The notes beneath the pieces were generated by a model, which saw only the letters and a program-made list of their open reading frames with translations, was not told the DNA's origin and made no database searches. The position numbers were made by a program, and so were the translations under genes. Shown here piece by piece: positions 8,177 to 15,176 of a stretch of 32,200 nt of DNA. Source of the DNA: Clostridia bacterium (GTDB taxonomy: Bacteria > Bacillota > Clostridia > Oscillospirales > CAG-272). Every line of letters starts with the position of its first letter. The stretch's first letter is position 1. The DNA lies in contig JAFTLK010000081.1 of the NCBI GenBank assembly GCA_017455975.1, positions 1 to 32,200 on the forward strand. The letters are read 5' to 3'.

Positions 8177-8205
8177 ATGATACCTTATTTTTGCAAATTT
8201 TGCAA
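8177..8205 (-). promoter_or_regulatory. Promoter of the oxidoreductase-isomerase operon
   Basis: Minus strand TTGCAA (8200-8205), 17-base spacer, TATCAT (8177-8182). Leader of roughly 60 bases to the start at 8110. Confidence 0.65.
8191..8205. promoter_or_regulatory. Perfect 15-base palindrome overlapping the -35 box, probable operator
   Basis: TTGCAAATTTTGCAA is a perfect inverted repeat of 7-base arms around one base. Its right arm contains the -35 hexamer of the minus promoter, so a bound dimer would block RNA polymerase. No regulator gene lies beside it. Confidence 0.5.
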
Positions 8206-8225
8206 TAGGTTTTGCGAATTTCGAT

Positions 8226-8237
8226 GAAAATATTTTC
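8226..8237. repeat. 12-base palindrome in the divergent intergenic region
   Basis: GAAAATATTTTC is a perfect palindrome lying between the two divergent transcription units, upstream of the minus-strand -35. It could be a second regulator site or simply A/T-rich curved DNA. Confidence 0.3.
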
Positions 8238-8310
8238 GATTATTTGCATCAAAAACCGCACATTCACATTTTATTCAAGTCCAGTTCACAGTTACGCAAC
8301 TCTTACCATC

Positions 8311-8316
8311 TATAAT
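8311..8316 (+). promoter_or_regulatory. -10 box of the solute-binding protein gene
   Basis: TATAAT 32 bases before the start codon. No convincing -35 lies at 16-18 bases upstream (17-base position reads ACAGTT), which suggests either an activator-dependent promoter or a weak one. Confidence 0.45.
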
Positions 8317-8347
8317 ATAGAAAAATTCATAGAATGGAGAACGACTT

Positions 8348-9673
8348 ATGAAACACACATTTCCTACCCTGCTTCTGACAGCAGCGCTCCTGCTCGGCGG
8401 ACTTGCGTCCTGCGGCGATACACCCGACGCGCCTGCGGATACATCTGCCGGCACTGCAGCCCCCGAAACCGCCTCTACCGACGATAAGCTGATCTGCGAT
8501 CCCGGTCTTCCGGCAGCGGACTTCGGCGGCGAGAAGTTCATCTTCGCAATGCGCGGCACAGATGGCGACTACAACGACATCACCGCGGAAGCAACCGACG
8601 GCGACGCACTCAATGACCAGATTTACTACCGCAATGAATACATCGAAACGACCTACAACATCGACATCGATGTCATCTGGTGCGGCGACGGCGGCGGATC
8701 TCCTACCGGCAGTGAAATGTACAAAATGGTCTCCCAGATGGTTATGAGCGGCGACAGCAACATGGATGTCATTCTGACCACCCCCTACTGCCAGAGCGGC
8801 CTTGCGCTGAACAATTACCTGCTTGATATGACCGAACTGGAACACATCAATCTGTCCCAGCCCTGGTGGGATCAGAATGTCAATTCCATGCTGTCCTTCT
8901 ATGACCGCATTTATTTCAGCGTCGGCGATATCACTACCATCGACAACCGCTCGACCGCAGTTCTGTTCTTCAACAAAGCGATGGTCGAAGAATACGACAT
9001 TTCCAGCCCCTATGACGCAGTCCGTGACGGCACATGGACGATCGACCGCATGATCGCTGACTGCAAGCTCGTTGCCGCCGACATCAACGGTGACAGCGTC
9101 AGAGACGGCTCGGACCGCTGGGGCTTCTCCTTCTGGACGGATGCGGGCTATTCTCTGATGCATGCTACCGGCTCAACCGTCGGACGAATCAACGCGAAAG
9201 GCGAACCGGAATACTGCGCAATGGAGGAGCACTTCATCAACTCTTACAATAAGATTGTTGAGCTTGCAGATAAAGCCTATTCCTTCAACGAAGCTGTCGA
9301 CGATAACCCGGCCGGTGTCAATATTTTCGCCAGCGGCAACGGTCTGTACTACTGGGGTCTTATTTCCAATGTCATCGGTATGCGCAGTTCCGAAATCGAA
9401 TTCGGTATCATTCCGCTCCCCAAGCTTGATGAAACACAGAAGAGCTACTATTCAAACACCAATGCATATTCCACGGCACTCGTTTCCGTACCGACCACCG
9501 TTTCCGATCCGTCCCGTGCCGGTTTGATTCTGGAAGCCTACAGCGCACGCGGTATGCAGGAAATCACGCCGGTTTTCTACGATATTCAGGTTATGACCAA
9601 GTCCCTGCGTGACGAAGACAGTGCTGAAATGCTCGAGCTCATCTTTGCAAATCAGATGTATGACATCGGCTAG
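8348..9673 (+). CDS. Extracellular solute-binding lipoprotein (ABC sugar uptake type), ending at an in-frame TAG
   Basis: 441 residues up to the TAG. A lipoprotein signal peptide ends in LASC with Cys22 as the lipidated residue, followed by a low-complexity Ala/Thr/Asp linker and an extracellular solute-binding fold (family 1-like, tentative). It would catch a carbohydrate at the cell surface for an ABC permease, but no permease or ATPase gene is near, so it is an orphan component. A GGAG site precedes the ATG. The frame continues for 47 sense codons after the TAG to a TAA at 9815-9817 (see the next entry), so the chain given here is probably truncated relative to the ancestral protein. Confidence 0.8.
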   Translation: MKHTFPTLLLTAALLLGGLASCGDTPDAPADTSAGTAAPETASTDDKLICDPGLPAADFGGEKFIFAMRGTDGDYNDITAEATDGDALNDQIYYRNEYIETTYNIDIDVIWCGDGGGSPTGSEMYKMVSQMVMSGDSNMDVILTTPYCQSGLALNNYLLDMTELEHINLSQPWWDQNVNSMLSFYDRIYFSVGDITTIDNRSTAVLFFNKAMVEEYDISSPYDAVRDGTWTIDRMIADCKLVAADINGDSVRDGSDRWGFSFWTDAGYSLMHATGSTVGRINAKGEPEYCAMEEHFINSYNKIVELADKAYSFNEAVDDNPAGVNIFASGNGLYYWGLISNVIGMRSSEIEFGIIPLPKLDETQKSYYSNTNAYSTALVSVPTTVSDPSRAGLILEAYSARGMQEITPVFYDIQVMTKSLRDEDSAEMLELIFANQMYDIG

Positions 9674-9817
9674 TTCTTCCGCTGGGGTGATACCTTCAGC
9701 AAGGTCAAGAGTGCCTTCAATGAACGCAGCACCAACATTGTATCAGTGCTTGAAAGTGTTGCCAAGCAGTCAGCAAAGGACGTGCAGTCTGCCATCGATG
9801 CATTTACCTTTGAATAA
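9671..9817 (+). other. In-frame continuation of the solute-binding protein beyond the TAG (nonsense mutation, readthrough or sequencing error)
   Basis: Codon 442 is TAG (9671-9673). The same frame then reads FFRWGDTFSKVKSAFNERST and on through a helical C-terminus to TAA at 9815. The codon choice and composition match the upstream part. A strong terminator begins 17 bases after that TAA but 161 bases after the TAG, which supports the TAA as the original end. Full length would be 489 residues. One base change from TAC or TAT (Tyr), CAG (Gln), TGG (Trp) or others gives TAG. Confidence 0.75.
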
Positions 9818-9833
9818 TCCACCAAATACAAAA

Positions 9834-9859
9834 AACGCTCCGGATTTCTCCGGAGCGTT
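9834..9859. terminator. Bidirectional terminator closing the ribosomal cluster and the solute-binding gene
   Basis: Stem AACGCTCCGGA / TCCGGAGCGTT, 11 bp, loop TTTC. Minus strand continues TTTTTGTATTT (end of rplQ and the whole ribosomal transcript); plus strand continues CTTCTTTT. Confidence 0.9.
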
Positions 9860-9883
9860 CTTCTTTTATCGTTTTGAAACCGA

Positions 9884-10300
9884 TTATTCAGCAGCTTCGG
9901 TAGCTTCTTCAGCTTCTGCCTTCTTGGTTTCGGGAGCTGCGTTTGCAGCCTTTTCGTCTGCAACGAGCTTGATGATTGCCATTTCTGCGCAGTCACCACG
10001 ACGCGGACCCATCTTGTAGATACGGGTGTAGCCGCCGTTTCTGTCTGCGTATTCGGGAGCAATCTGATCAAACAGCTTCTTGACAACATCTTCCTTGGTG
10101 ATGTATGCCAGAGCCGCACGTCTGGAAGCAAGCGTGTTCTTCTTGCCGAGCGTGATCATCTTTTCGGTCATGGATCTGACCTCTTTTGCTCTCGTCAGCG
10201 TGGTTTCAATCTGGCCGTTTTCCAGCAGATAGGTAACCATACCTCTGAGCATTGCATTTCTATGTGCAGTGGGTCTGCCAAGCTTTCTTGTTCCGGGCAT
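9884..10300 (-). CDS. rplQ: 50S ribosomal protein L17
   Basis: 138 residues beginning [14 protein letters not shown], the conserved L17 start. Start at 10300 is set by AGGAGG 9 bases upstream; an earlier in-frame start at 10324 lacks one and would add eight non-conserved residues. After the core, which ends near [10 protein letters not shown], there is a charged Ala/Glu tail ([17 protein letters not shown]), longer than in many bacteria and probably disordered. L17 binds 23S rRNA near the exit tunnel. Last gene of the cluster, 53 bases after rpoA and directly before the terminator. Confidence 0.97.
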   Translation of the reverse strand: MPGTRKLGRPTAHRNAMLRGMVTYLLENGQIETTLTRAKEVRSMTEKMITLGKKNTLASRRAALAYITKEDVVKKLFDQIAPEYADRNGGYTRIYKMGPRRGDCAEMAIIKLVADEKAANAAPETKKAEAEEATEAAE

Positions 10301-10353
10301 GTTTTGGTTCCTCCTAACTAACACAAGGGAACGTGATGTTCTCTGTGTTTACT

Positions 10354-11310
10354 TTATTCGTCGTCCTTCTTCAGATCCAGGCCGAGGGAGTGAAGTTTCT
10401 GGACAACTTCTTCAAGAGACTTCTTACCGAGGTTTCTGACCTTAATCATATCTTCCTCAGTCTTGTTTGTCAAGTCTCCGACCGTATCAATGCCTGCGCG
10501 CTTCAGACAGTTGAAGCTGCGGACAGACATGTCAAGCTCCTCAATGGTCATCTCAAGGACCTTTTCTTTGATGGTTTCTTCACGTTCAACCATGATCTCT
10601 GCCTTCTTTGCCTCATCAGAGAGGTCGATAAAGAGGTTGAGATGTTCGTTGAGTATCTTGGCTCCAAGCGATATTGCCTCTTTCGCGGAAATGGTTCCGT
10701 TCGTGAGCACTTCGAGCGTCAGTTTATCGTAGTCGGTTCTGGAGCCGACACGGGTATTTTCAACCGCGTAGTTGACGTTATAAACAGGGGTATAGATGGA
10801 GTCGACATAGATCAGACCGGGGCAGAGCTGTGCCGCACCGAGCTGCTTGTTCTTTTCCTGAGACACATAGCCGCGTCCGTGGTCGAAGGTCAGCTCCATG
10901 TAGAAGCGGACATTTTCGTTGACGGTTGCGATATGGTGGTTCGGGTTGAGAATTTCGATCTCACCGTCCTGCTTGATATCGCCTGCACATACATTGCAGG
11001 AACCGGTCATATCAATGATGACCGTCTTGGGTCCTTCAGAGTACAGCTTGGCGGTAATACCCTTGACATTGAGCACGATCTCGCAGACATCTTCCTTGAC
11101 ACCGGGGATGGTGGAGATTTCATGCAGTACGCCGTCGATCTTGATGGAAACGACAGCAACGCCGGGGAGAGAGCTGAGCAGGACACGGCGCAGGGAGTTG
11201 CCGAGCGTCGTACCGTAGCCTCTTTCCAGGGGCTCAATGATAAACTTGCCGGACGATGCGTCCTCGCTCAAGTTCACAGTGGTAATATTGGGCTTCTCGA
11301 TTTCAATCAT
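10354..11310 (-). CDS. rpoA: DNA-directed RNA polymerase alpha subunit
   Basis: 318 residues, normal length. The N-terminal domain (to about 230) contains the dimerisation motif [17 protein letters not shown] and [14 protein letters not shown]. The C-terminal domain (about 250-315) has [19 protein letters not shown] and [12 protein letters not shown], the surface that contacts UP elements and activators. Its dimer seeds assembly of beta and beta-prime. GGAGG lies 7 bases before the ATG. Unusually, 179 non-coding bases separate it from rpsD, with a TATAAT-like hexamer just before the ribosome binding site but no matching -35. Confidence 0.98.
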   Translation of the reverse strand: MIEIEKPNITTVNLSEDASSGKFIIEPLERGYGTTLGNSLRRVLLSSLPGVAVVSIKIDGVLHEISTIPGVKEDVCEIVLNVKGITAKLYSEGPKTVIIDMTGSCNVCAGDIKQDGEIEILNPNHHIATVNENVRFYMELTFDHGRGYVSQEKNKQLGAAQLCPGLIYVDSIYTPVYNVNYAVENTRVGSRTDYDKLTLEVLTNGTISAKEAISLGAKILNEHLNLFIDLSDEAKKAEIMVEREETIKEKVLEMTIEELDMSVRSFNCLKRAGIDTVGDLTNKTEEDMIKVRNLGKKSLEEVVQKLHSLGLDLKKDDE

Positions 11311-11489
11311 TTGTTACCCTCCTATTATACATTCAAAATCAGAGCGGGGCTATCCCGCATCTGCGCAATAGGTCTCTTCTGTGCCGCGGCATCACCGCGT
11401 ATTTCACGGGGCTGTGCGACCCGAAGATCACGCCGCCCATGAAAGGACATGGTGTGTGTACACCCGGCACAAACCGGGATGCCAAGTGA
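11311..11489 (-). other. Structured spacer between rpsD and rpoA
   Basis: In transcript sense it can form CCCGG-TTTGTG-CCGGG, CCATG-TCCTTT-CATGG, CCGTG-AAATA-CGCGG and GCGGG-ATAGC-CCCGC hairpins in series. The last is followed by TCTGATTTT, which resembles a weak attenuator. No coding potential seen. S4, encoded just upstream, is a known autoregulator of alpha operons in other bacteria, and the spacer could be a place for such control before rpoA; that is inference. Confidence 0.45.
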
Positions 11490-12116
11490 TTACTTCGAGT
11501 AAAGTTCGACGATACGCTGTTCTTCGAACGGGAATTCGACGTCGTCTCTTGCAGGCTTTGCAATGATCTTTGCGGTAACATTGGTCTTGTCGAGTTCAAT
11601 CCACTTGGGAGCGGTCTTGGATTCGAGTGCTTCAATGAGACCCTTGATCTTTGCGGAGGAGCGGCTTGCTTCCTTAACTGCGATAACGTCACCGACCTTC
11701 ACGATGATGGAGGGGATGGTAACCTTCTTGCCGTTGAGGGTGAAGTGGCCATGGAGAACGAGCTGACGTGCGTCGTGGCGGTTCTCAGCCATACCCATCT
11801 TGTAAACAGCGTTGTCCAGACGGCTCTCGAGGAGCGTCAGCAGGTTTTCACCAGCCTGACCTTCGTGCTTTGTAGCCTTTTCAAAGTAGGTTCTGAACTG
11901 CTTTTCCGGAACGCCGTAAATTCTCTTAGCCTTCTGCTTCTCACGAAGCTGCATGCCGTATTCCTTCAGTTTCTTGTTCTGCGCACCGTGCTGACCGGGA
12001 GCGGTGTTGCGGCGGCTGATCGCACACTTATCGGATAAGCAGCGATCGCCCTTGAGGAACAGCTTGGTTCCTTCTCTGCGGCAGAGCTTACATGCGGGAC
12101 CTGTATATCTTGCCAT
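11490..12116 (-). CDS. rpsD: 30S ribosomal protein S4 (zinc-binding form)
   Basis: 208 residues. The N-terminus carries Cys9, Cys12, Cys26 and Cys31, the zinc-binding arrangement lost in many S4 proteins. The S4 RNA-binding domain follows from about residue 95 ([21 protein letters not shown]). S4 nucleates 30S assembly on the 5' domain of 16S rRNA and regulates alpha operons in other bacteria. AGGAGGTG lies 10 bases upstream of the ATG. Follows rpsK by 33 bases, and a structured spacer follows its stop. Confidence 0.97.
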   Translation of the reverse strand: MARYTGPACKLCRREGTKLFLKGDRCLSDKCAISRRNTAPGQHGAQNKKLKEYGMQLREKQKAKRIYGVPEKQFRTYFEKATKHEGQAGENLLTLLESRLDNAVYKMGMAENRHDARQLVLHGHFTLNGKKVTIPSIIVKVGDVIAVKEASRSSAKIKGLIEALESKTAPKWIELDKTNVTAKIIAKPARDDVEFPFEEQRIVELYSK

Positions 12117-12149
12117 AGTTGGTAGGCACCTCCTTTATTTTTCCGTTGA

Positions 12150-12548
12150 TTATACGCGTCTTCTCTTGGGGGGTCTGCATCCGTTGTGGGGGATGGGGGT
12201 AACGTCCTTGATCAGGCTGATTTCCAGACCGACGGACTGCAGTGCGCGGATTGCGGATTCACGTCCCGAACCCGGACCCTTGACATAAACTTCAACAGTC
12301 TTCATACCCTGGTCGACAGCGATCTTAGCTGCGGTTTCCGCTGCCATCTGTGCAGCGTAGGGGGTAGACTTTCTGGAGCCCTTGTAGCCAAGTTCACCGG
12401 CAGATGCCCAGGAAACTGCGTTACCGTTCATATCGGTAATGGTAATGATCGTGTTGTTGAAGGTGGAACGGATATGAGCAGCGCCTTTTTCCACGTTCTT
12501 ACGCTCGCGGCGCTTCTTGGTTGCCTTCTTGGCAGTAGCCTTTGCCAT
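12150..12548 (-). CDS. rpsK: 30S ribosomal protein S11
   Basis: 132 residues. Basic N-terminal tail ([12 protein letters not shown]), then the S11 core with [12 protein letters not shown] and the conserved end [12 protein letters not shown], part of the platform of the 30S subunit. Start taken at ATG 12548 because the GTG four codons upstream lies inside the Shine-Dalgarno sequence. Lies between rpsM and rpsD in the standard order. Confidence 0.96.
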   Translation of the reverse strand: MAKATAKKATKKRRERKNVEKGAAHIRSTFNNTIITITDMNGNAVSWASAGELGYKGSRKSTPYAAQMAAETAAKIAVDQGMKTVEVYVKGPGSGRESAIRALQSVGLEISLIKDVTPIPHNGCRPPKRRRV

Positions 12549-12571
12549 TGCTTTTGTCACTCCTATCTTAA

Positions 12572-12940
12572 TTACTTCTTCTTGTTAGCGATCGTCTTCG
12601 CAGGACCCTTTCTGGTTCTTGCGTTGGTCTTGGTTCTCTGTCCTCTGACGGGGAGACCCTTTCTGTGACTGATACCGCGATAGCAGCCGATTTCGACCAT
12701 TCTCTTGATATCCATGGAGACTTCACGGCGAAGGTCACCTTCAACGGTGTAATTCTCTTCGATTTCGTCTCTCAGCTTTGCAACTTCTTCATCGGTCAGA
12801 TCCTTTGCACGGGTATCAGGGTTGATACCGGTGGATTCGAGAATCTGGTTAGCGGTCTTTCTGCCGATACCGTAAATATAGGTCAGAGCAATTTCAATGC
12901 GCTTCGCATTCGGAATATCTACACCAGCGATACGTGCCAT
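12572..12940 (-). CDS. rpsM: 30S ribosomal protein S13
   Basis: 122 residues starting [20 protein letters not shown], with [10 protein letters not shown] and the C-terminal basic [14 protein letters not shown] extension that reaches toward the P-site tRNA and L5. GAGGTG precedes the ATG. First gene after rpmJ. Confidence 0.98.
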   Translation of the reverse strand: MARIAGVDIPNAKRIEIALTYIYGIGRKTANQILESTGINPDTRAKDLTDEEVAKLRDEIEENYTVEGDLRREVSMDIKRMVEIGCYRGISHRKGLPVRGQRTKTNARTRKGPAKTIANKKK

Positions 12941-12984
12941 TCTTGTATTTCACCTCTCTGATTCATTCGCAAGTCAGTGCGGGA

Positions 12985-13098
12985 TTAGCCCTGCTTCTGC
13001 TTGTGCTTCGGGTTTTCGCAAATCACCATGATTCTACCTTTTCTCTTGATGATTTTGCACTTTTCGCAAATCTTTTTTACGGAAGGTTTTACTTTCAT
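12985..13098 (-). CDS. rpmJ: 50S ribosomal protein L36 (zinc form)
   Basis: 37 residues: [20 protein letters not shown] with Cys11 and Cys14, then Cys27 and His32 in [12 protein letters not shown], completing the zinc ribbon of the C+ type. The usual bacterial L36 length is 37-38. ATG at 13098, TAA at 12985-12987. It sits between infA and rpsM as expected; the Shine-Dalgarno match (AAAGGA, about 13 bases away) is weak. Confidence 0.97.
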   Translation of the reverse strand: MKVKPSVKKICEKCKIIKRKGRIMVICENPKHKQKQG

Positions 13099-13136
13099 GT
13101 AACGATACCATTCCTTTCTTTATTTATGCATAAAGC

Positions 13137-13355
13137 TTACTTCGCTCTCCAGGTGATGCGGCCCTTGGAGGTATCGTAGACCGAAACCTCAACCGTGACC
13201 TTGTCACCGAGAAGAATCTTGATATAGTTCATTCTGAGTTTACCGGAAATATGCGCCGTAATGATGTGATCATTGGGCAGCTTGACCTTGAAGGTCGCAT
13301 TCGGCAGCACCTCAACTACGGTGCCTTCAAACTCAACAACGTCATCCTTTGGCAG
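13137..13355 (-). CDS. infA: Translation initiation factor IF-1, apparently starting at CTG
   Basis: 72 residues counting the start, exactly the family length: after the first codon [20 protein letters not shown], then [20 protein letters not shown] and the end GRITWRAK, an OB-fold that occupies the A site of the 30S subunit. There is no ATG, GTG or TTG at the expected place. The aligned first codon is CTG (13353-13355), with AAAGGAG ideally placed 8 bases upstream. The alternative ATT two codons earlier would be only 2 bases from that site. Upstream codons contain no other start. Initiation on CTG is rare, though for an initiation factor it could be regulatory. Confidence 0.92.
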   Translation of the reverse strand: MPKDDVVEFEGTVVEVLPNATFKVKLPNDHIITAHISGKLRMNYIKILLGDKVTVEVSVYDTSKGRITWRAK

Positions 13356-13379
13356 AAGAATCTCTCCTTTCCTAAGCGC

Positions 13380-13754
13380 TCAGCGTTCATCCTTCGTCTC
13401 TGCTTTGCCCCGGTGGTCGGAGATGATACGGCGGATGCAGCTGTCATTGCACATCCCCGATTCAATCATCCGGACACATTCCGTGCCGGCAAACACAAGG
13501 GGTTTCAGATGTCTGAGCTTCTTTTTCTTGGGATTGGAACATTTTCGCAGCCGTCCGTCTGCAGCTGCAACGATACCGTCGCCGTAATCGGCGATGATAA
13601 GAAACAGCCTCCCGGCATCTCTGCCGGCACAGGACAGCGCGATGTGCCCAATCATGGTTCCGGTGTCCGGACGCTGCGGCTTTTCAGAAGAAACGCCTGC
13701 AGGTTCGGCTGCTGCTCCGGAACGAAAACGGTTTTTGTGGTTATCTGAATGCAT
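13380..13754 (-). CDS. KOW-domain RNA-binding protein (L14e/L6e-like) of the Firmicute spc/alpha junction
   Basis: 124 residues. From about residue 34 it reads MIGHIALSCAGRDAGRLFLI and ADYGDGIVAAADGRLRKCSN, a KOW motif followed by the basic PKKKKLRHLKPL. This matches the short KOW protein that lies between map and infA in many Firmicutes. The ATG at 13754 has GGGAG 6 bases upstream and leaves a 12-base gap to map, so an unusual Asn/Ser/Ala-rich 33-residue N-terminal extension appears to be real. An internal Met34 start has no good ribosome site. Stop TGA is 24 bases before infA. Function not established; ribosome association is a guess from the fold. Confidence 0.85.
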   Translation of the reverse strand: MHSDNHKNRFRSGAAAEPAGVSSEKPQRPDTGTMIGHIALSCAGRDAGRLFLIIADYGDGIVAAADGRLRKCSNPKKKKLRHLKPLVFAGTECVRMIESGMCNDSCIRRIISDHRGKAETKDER

Positions 13755-13766
13755 GTCGGCTCCCGT

Positions 13767-14516
13767 TTACACCTTGGTCAGCAGGACAACACCGTTGTCT
13801 GTGACAGCCAGCGTATGCTCGTAATGAGCGGAGAGCTTTCCGTCTGCGGTTTTGACCGTCCATCCGTCATCCAGCTGGATGACATCGTACGTTCCCGCAT
13901 TGATCATGGGTTCCACGGCGATAACCATGCCGGTGTAGATCCGCTGTCCGCGTCCGGCGATCCCATAATTGGGAACATCCGGCGCTTCATGCAGATCGCG
14001 TCCGACACCGTGTCCGACAAACTTTCGTACAGCAGAGAATCCGAACTGTCTGACATAACCGTCAACGGCTGCACCGAGATCTCCGAGCCGGCTGCCCGGA
14101 CCGATGGTCTCAATGCCACGCAGAAAGGATTCCTTTGTCACGCGGATCAGGGTCATGGCTTCCTCCGAAACGTTCCCTACAGGGAATGTATTCGCTGAGT
14201 CGCCGTGATACCCTTTATAATACGCGCCGACGTCGATCTTCACGATATCACCGTCCCGAAGGATTTTCTTCTTCGACGGGATGCCGTGAATGACCTCGTC
14301 ATTGATGCTGATACATGCGCTTGCGGGAAATCCGCCGTAGTTCAGAAAAGAGGGGGTAGCACCGGACTTGGTAATATACTCGCGGATTGCGGTATCGATT
14401 TCCTTTGTGGTGATTCCCGGTCTTACCATTTCGCCCGCCATAGCAAGCGCTTCACCGGTGATCTTGCCGGCGTCGCGCATCATGGCGATCTGAGCTGCAT
14501 TTTTTACCTGAATCAT
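13767..14516 (-). CDS. map: Methionine aminopeptidase, type I
   Basis: 249 residues. Removes the N-terminal Met from nascent proteins. All five metal ligands are visible: Asp95 (VKIDVGA), Asp106 (HGDSANTF), His169 (VGHGVGRDLHE), Glu202 (AVEPMI) and Glu233 (HYEHTLAV), plus His77 (VIHGIP), which contacts the substrate. No N-terminal zinc-finger extension, so the short bacterial form. It follows adk by 3 bases and is probably translationally coupled, since its own ribosome site is weak. Confidence 0.97.
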   Translation of the reverse strand: MIQVKNAAQIAMMRDAGKITGEALAMAGEMVRPGITTKEIDTAIREYITKSGATPSFLNYGGFPASACISINDEVIHGIPSKKKILRDGDIVKIDVGAYYKGYHGDSANTFPVGNVSEEAMTLIRVTKESFLRGIETIGPGSRLGDLGAAVDGYVRQFGFSAVRKFVGHGVGRDLHEAPDVPNYGIAGRGQRIYTGMVIAVEPMINAGTYDVIQLDDGWTVKTADGKLSAHYEHTLAVTDNGVVLLTKV

Positions 14517-14519
14517 AGA

Positions 14520-15161
14520 TTATCTGCCCAGGAAGGAAGTGATAACAGCCTCGGTCAGCGCCGTGGTATCTGCCAGTTCTTCCTGTCCTTCGACAAGCTG
14601 AAGCTTGCCTTTCTTTTCGTAATAAGCCTTGAGGGGCTCGGTGGACTCGTGATAGGTGTGGAGTCGGTCGAGAACGACCTCGGGAGCATCATCACGGCGG
14701 ATGATCAGCTCGGCACCGCACTTATCGCAGGTCTTGTTGTCCTTGGAGGGCTTATAAACGGTGTGATACGTTGCGCCGCAGATGCAGGTGCGTCTGCCGC
14801 TCATACGCTCAACGATCTTTTCATCTGCCACTTCGATGGAGATGACCAGATCCATCTCGATGCCCATCGCATCAAGCGCTTCCGCCTGGCCGACGGTTCT
14901 GGGGAAACCGTCAAGGATGAAACCACCCTTGCAGTCGTCCTCTGCAAGACGTTCCTTGATGATGCCGATGACGACTTCATCGGGAACGAGCTTGCCGGAC
15001 TCGGTGAATGCCTTTGCGGCATTGCCCATTTCCGTACCGTTCTTGATTGCTTCGCGGATGATGGCACCGGTGGAAATCGCCGGAATGTTATACTTCTCGG
15101 AAACGATCTCAGCCTGCGTACCCTTGCCGGCGCCGGGGGCGCCAAGAAACATAATCTTCAT
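14520..15161 (-). CDS. adk: Adenylate kinase
   Basis: 213 residues. P-loop GAPGAGKGT (8-16), AMP-binding STGAIIREAI, GFILDGFPRT and the long-form LID. The LID carries cysteines for a zinc site: Cys126 and Cys128, then Cys145 and Cys148. The first pair is spaced C-x-C rather than the usual C-x-x-C of Gram-positive kinases, one residue short. It converts ATP plus AMP into two ADP. AAGGAGT precedes the ATG. Position secY-adk-map is standard for Firmicutes. Confidence 0.97.
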   Translation of the reverse strand: MKIMFLGAPGAGKGTQAEIVSEKYNIPAISTGAIIREAIKNGTEMGNAAKAFTESGKLVPDEVVIGIIKERLAEDDCKGGFILDGFPRTVGQAEALDAMGIEMDLVISIEVADEKIVERMSGRRTCICGATYHTVYKPSKDNKTCDKCGAELIIRRDDAPEVVLDRLHTYHESTEPLKAYYEKKGKLQLVEGQEELADTTALTEAVITSFLGR

Positions 15162-15176
15162 CTGGTTTACTCCTTC

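Noticed and set aside
11320..11335. TATAAT before rpoA as an internal promoter
   Set aside because: No -35-like hexamer at 16-18 bases upstream; probably chance in an A/T-rich ribosome-site region.
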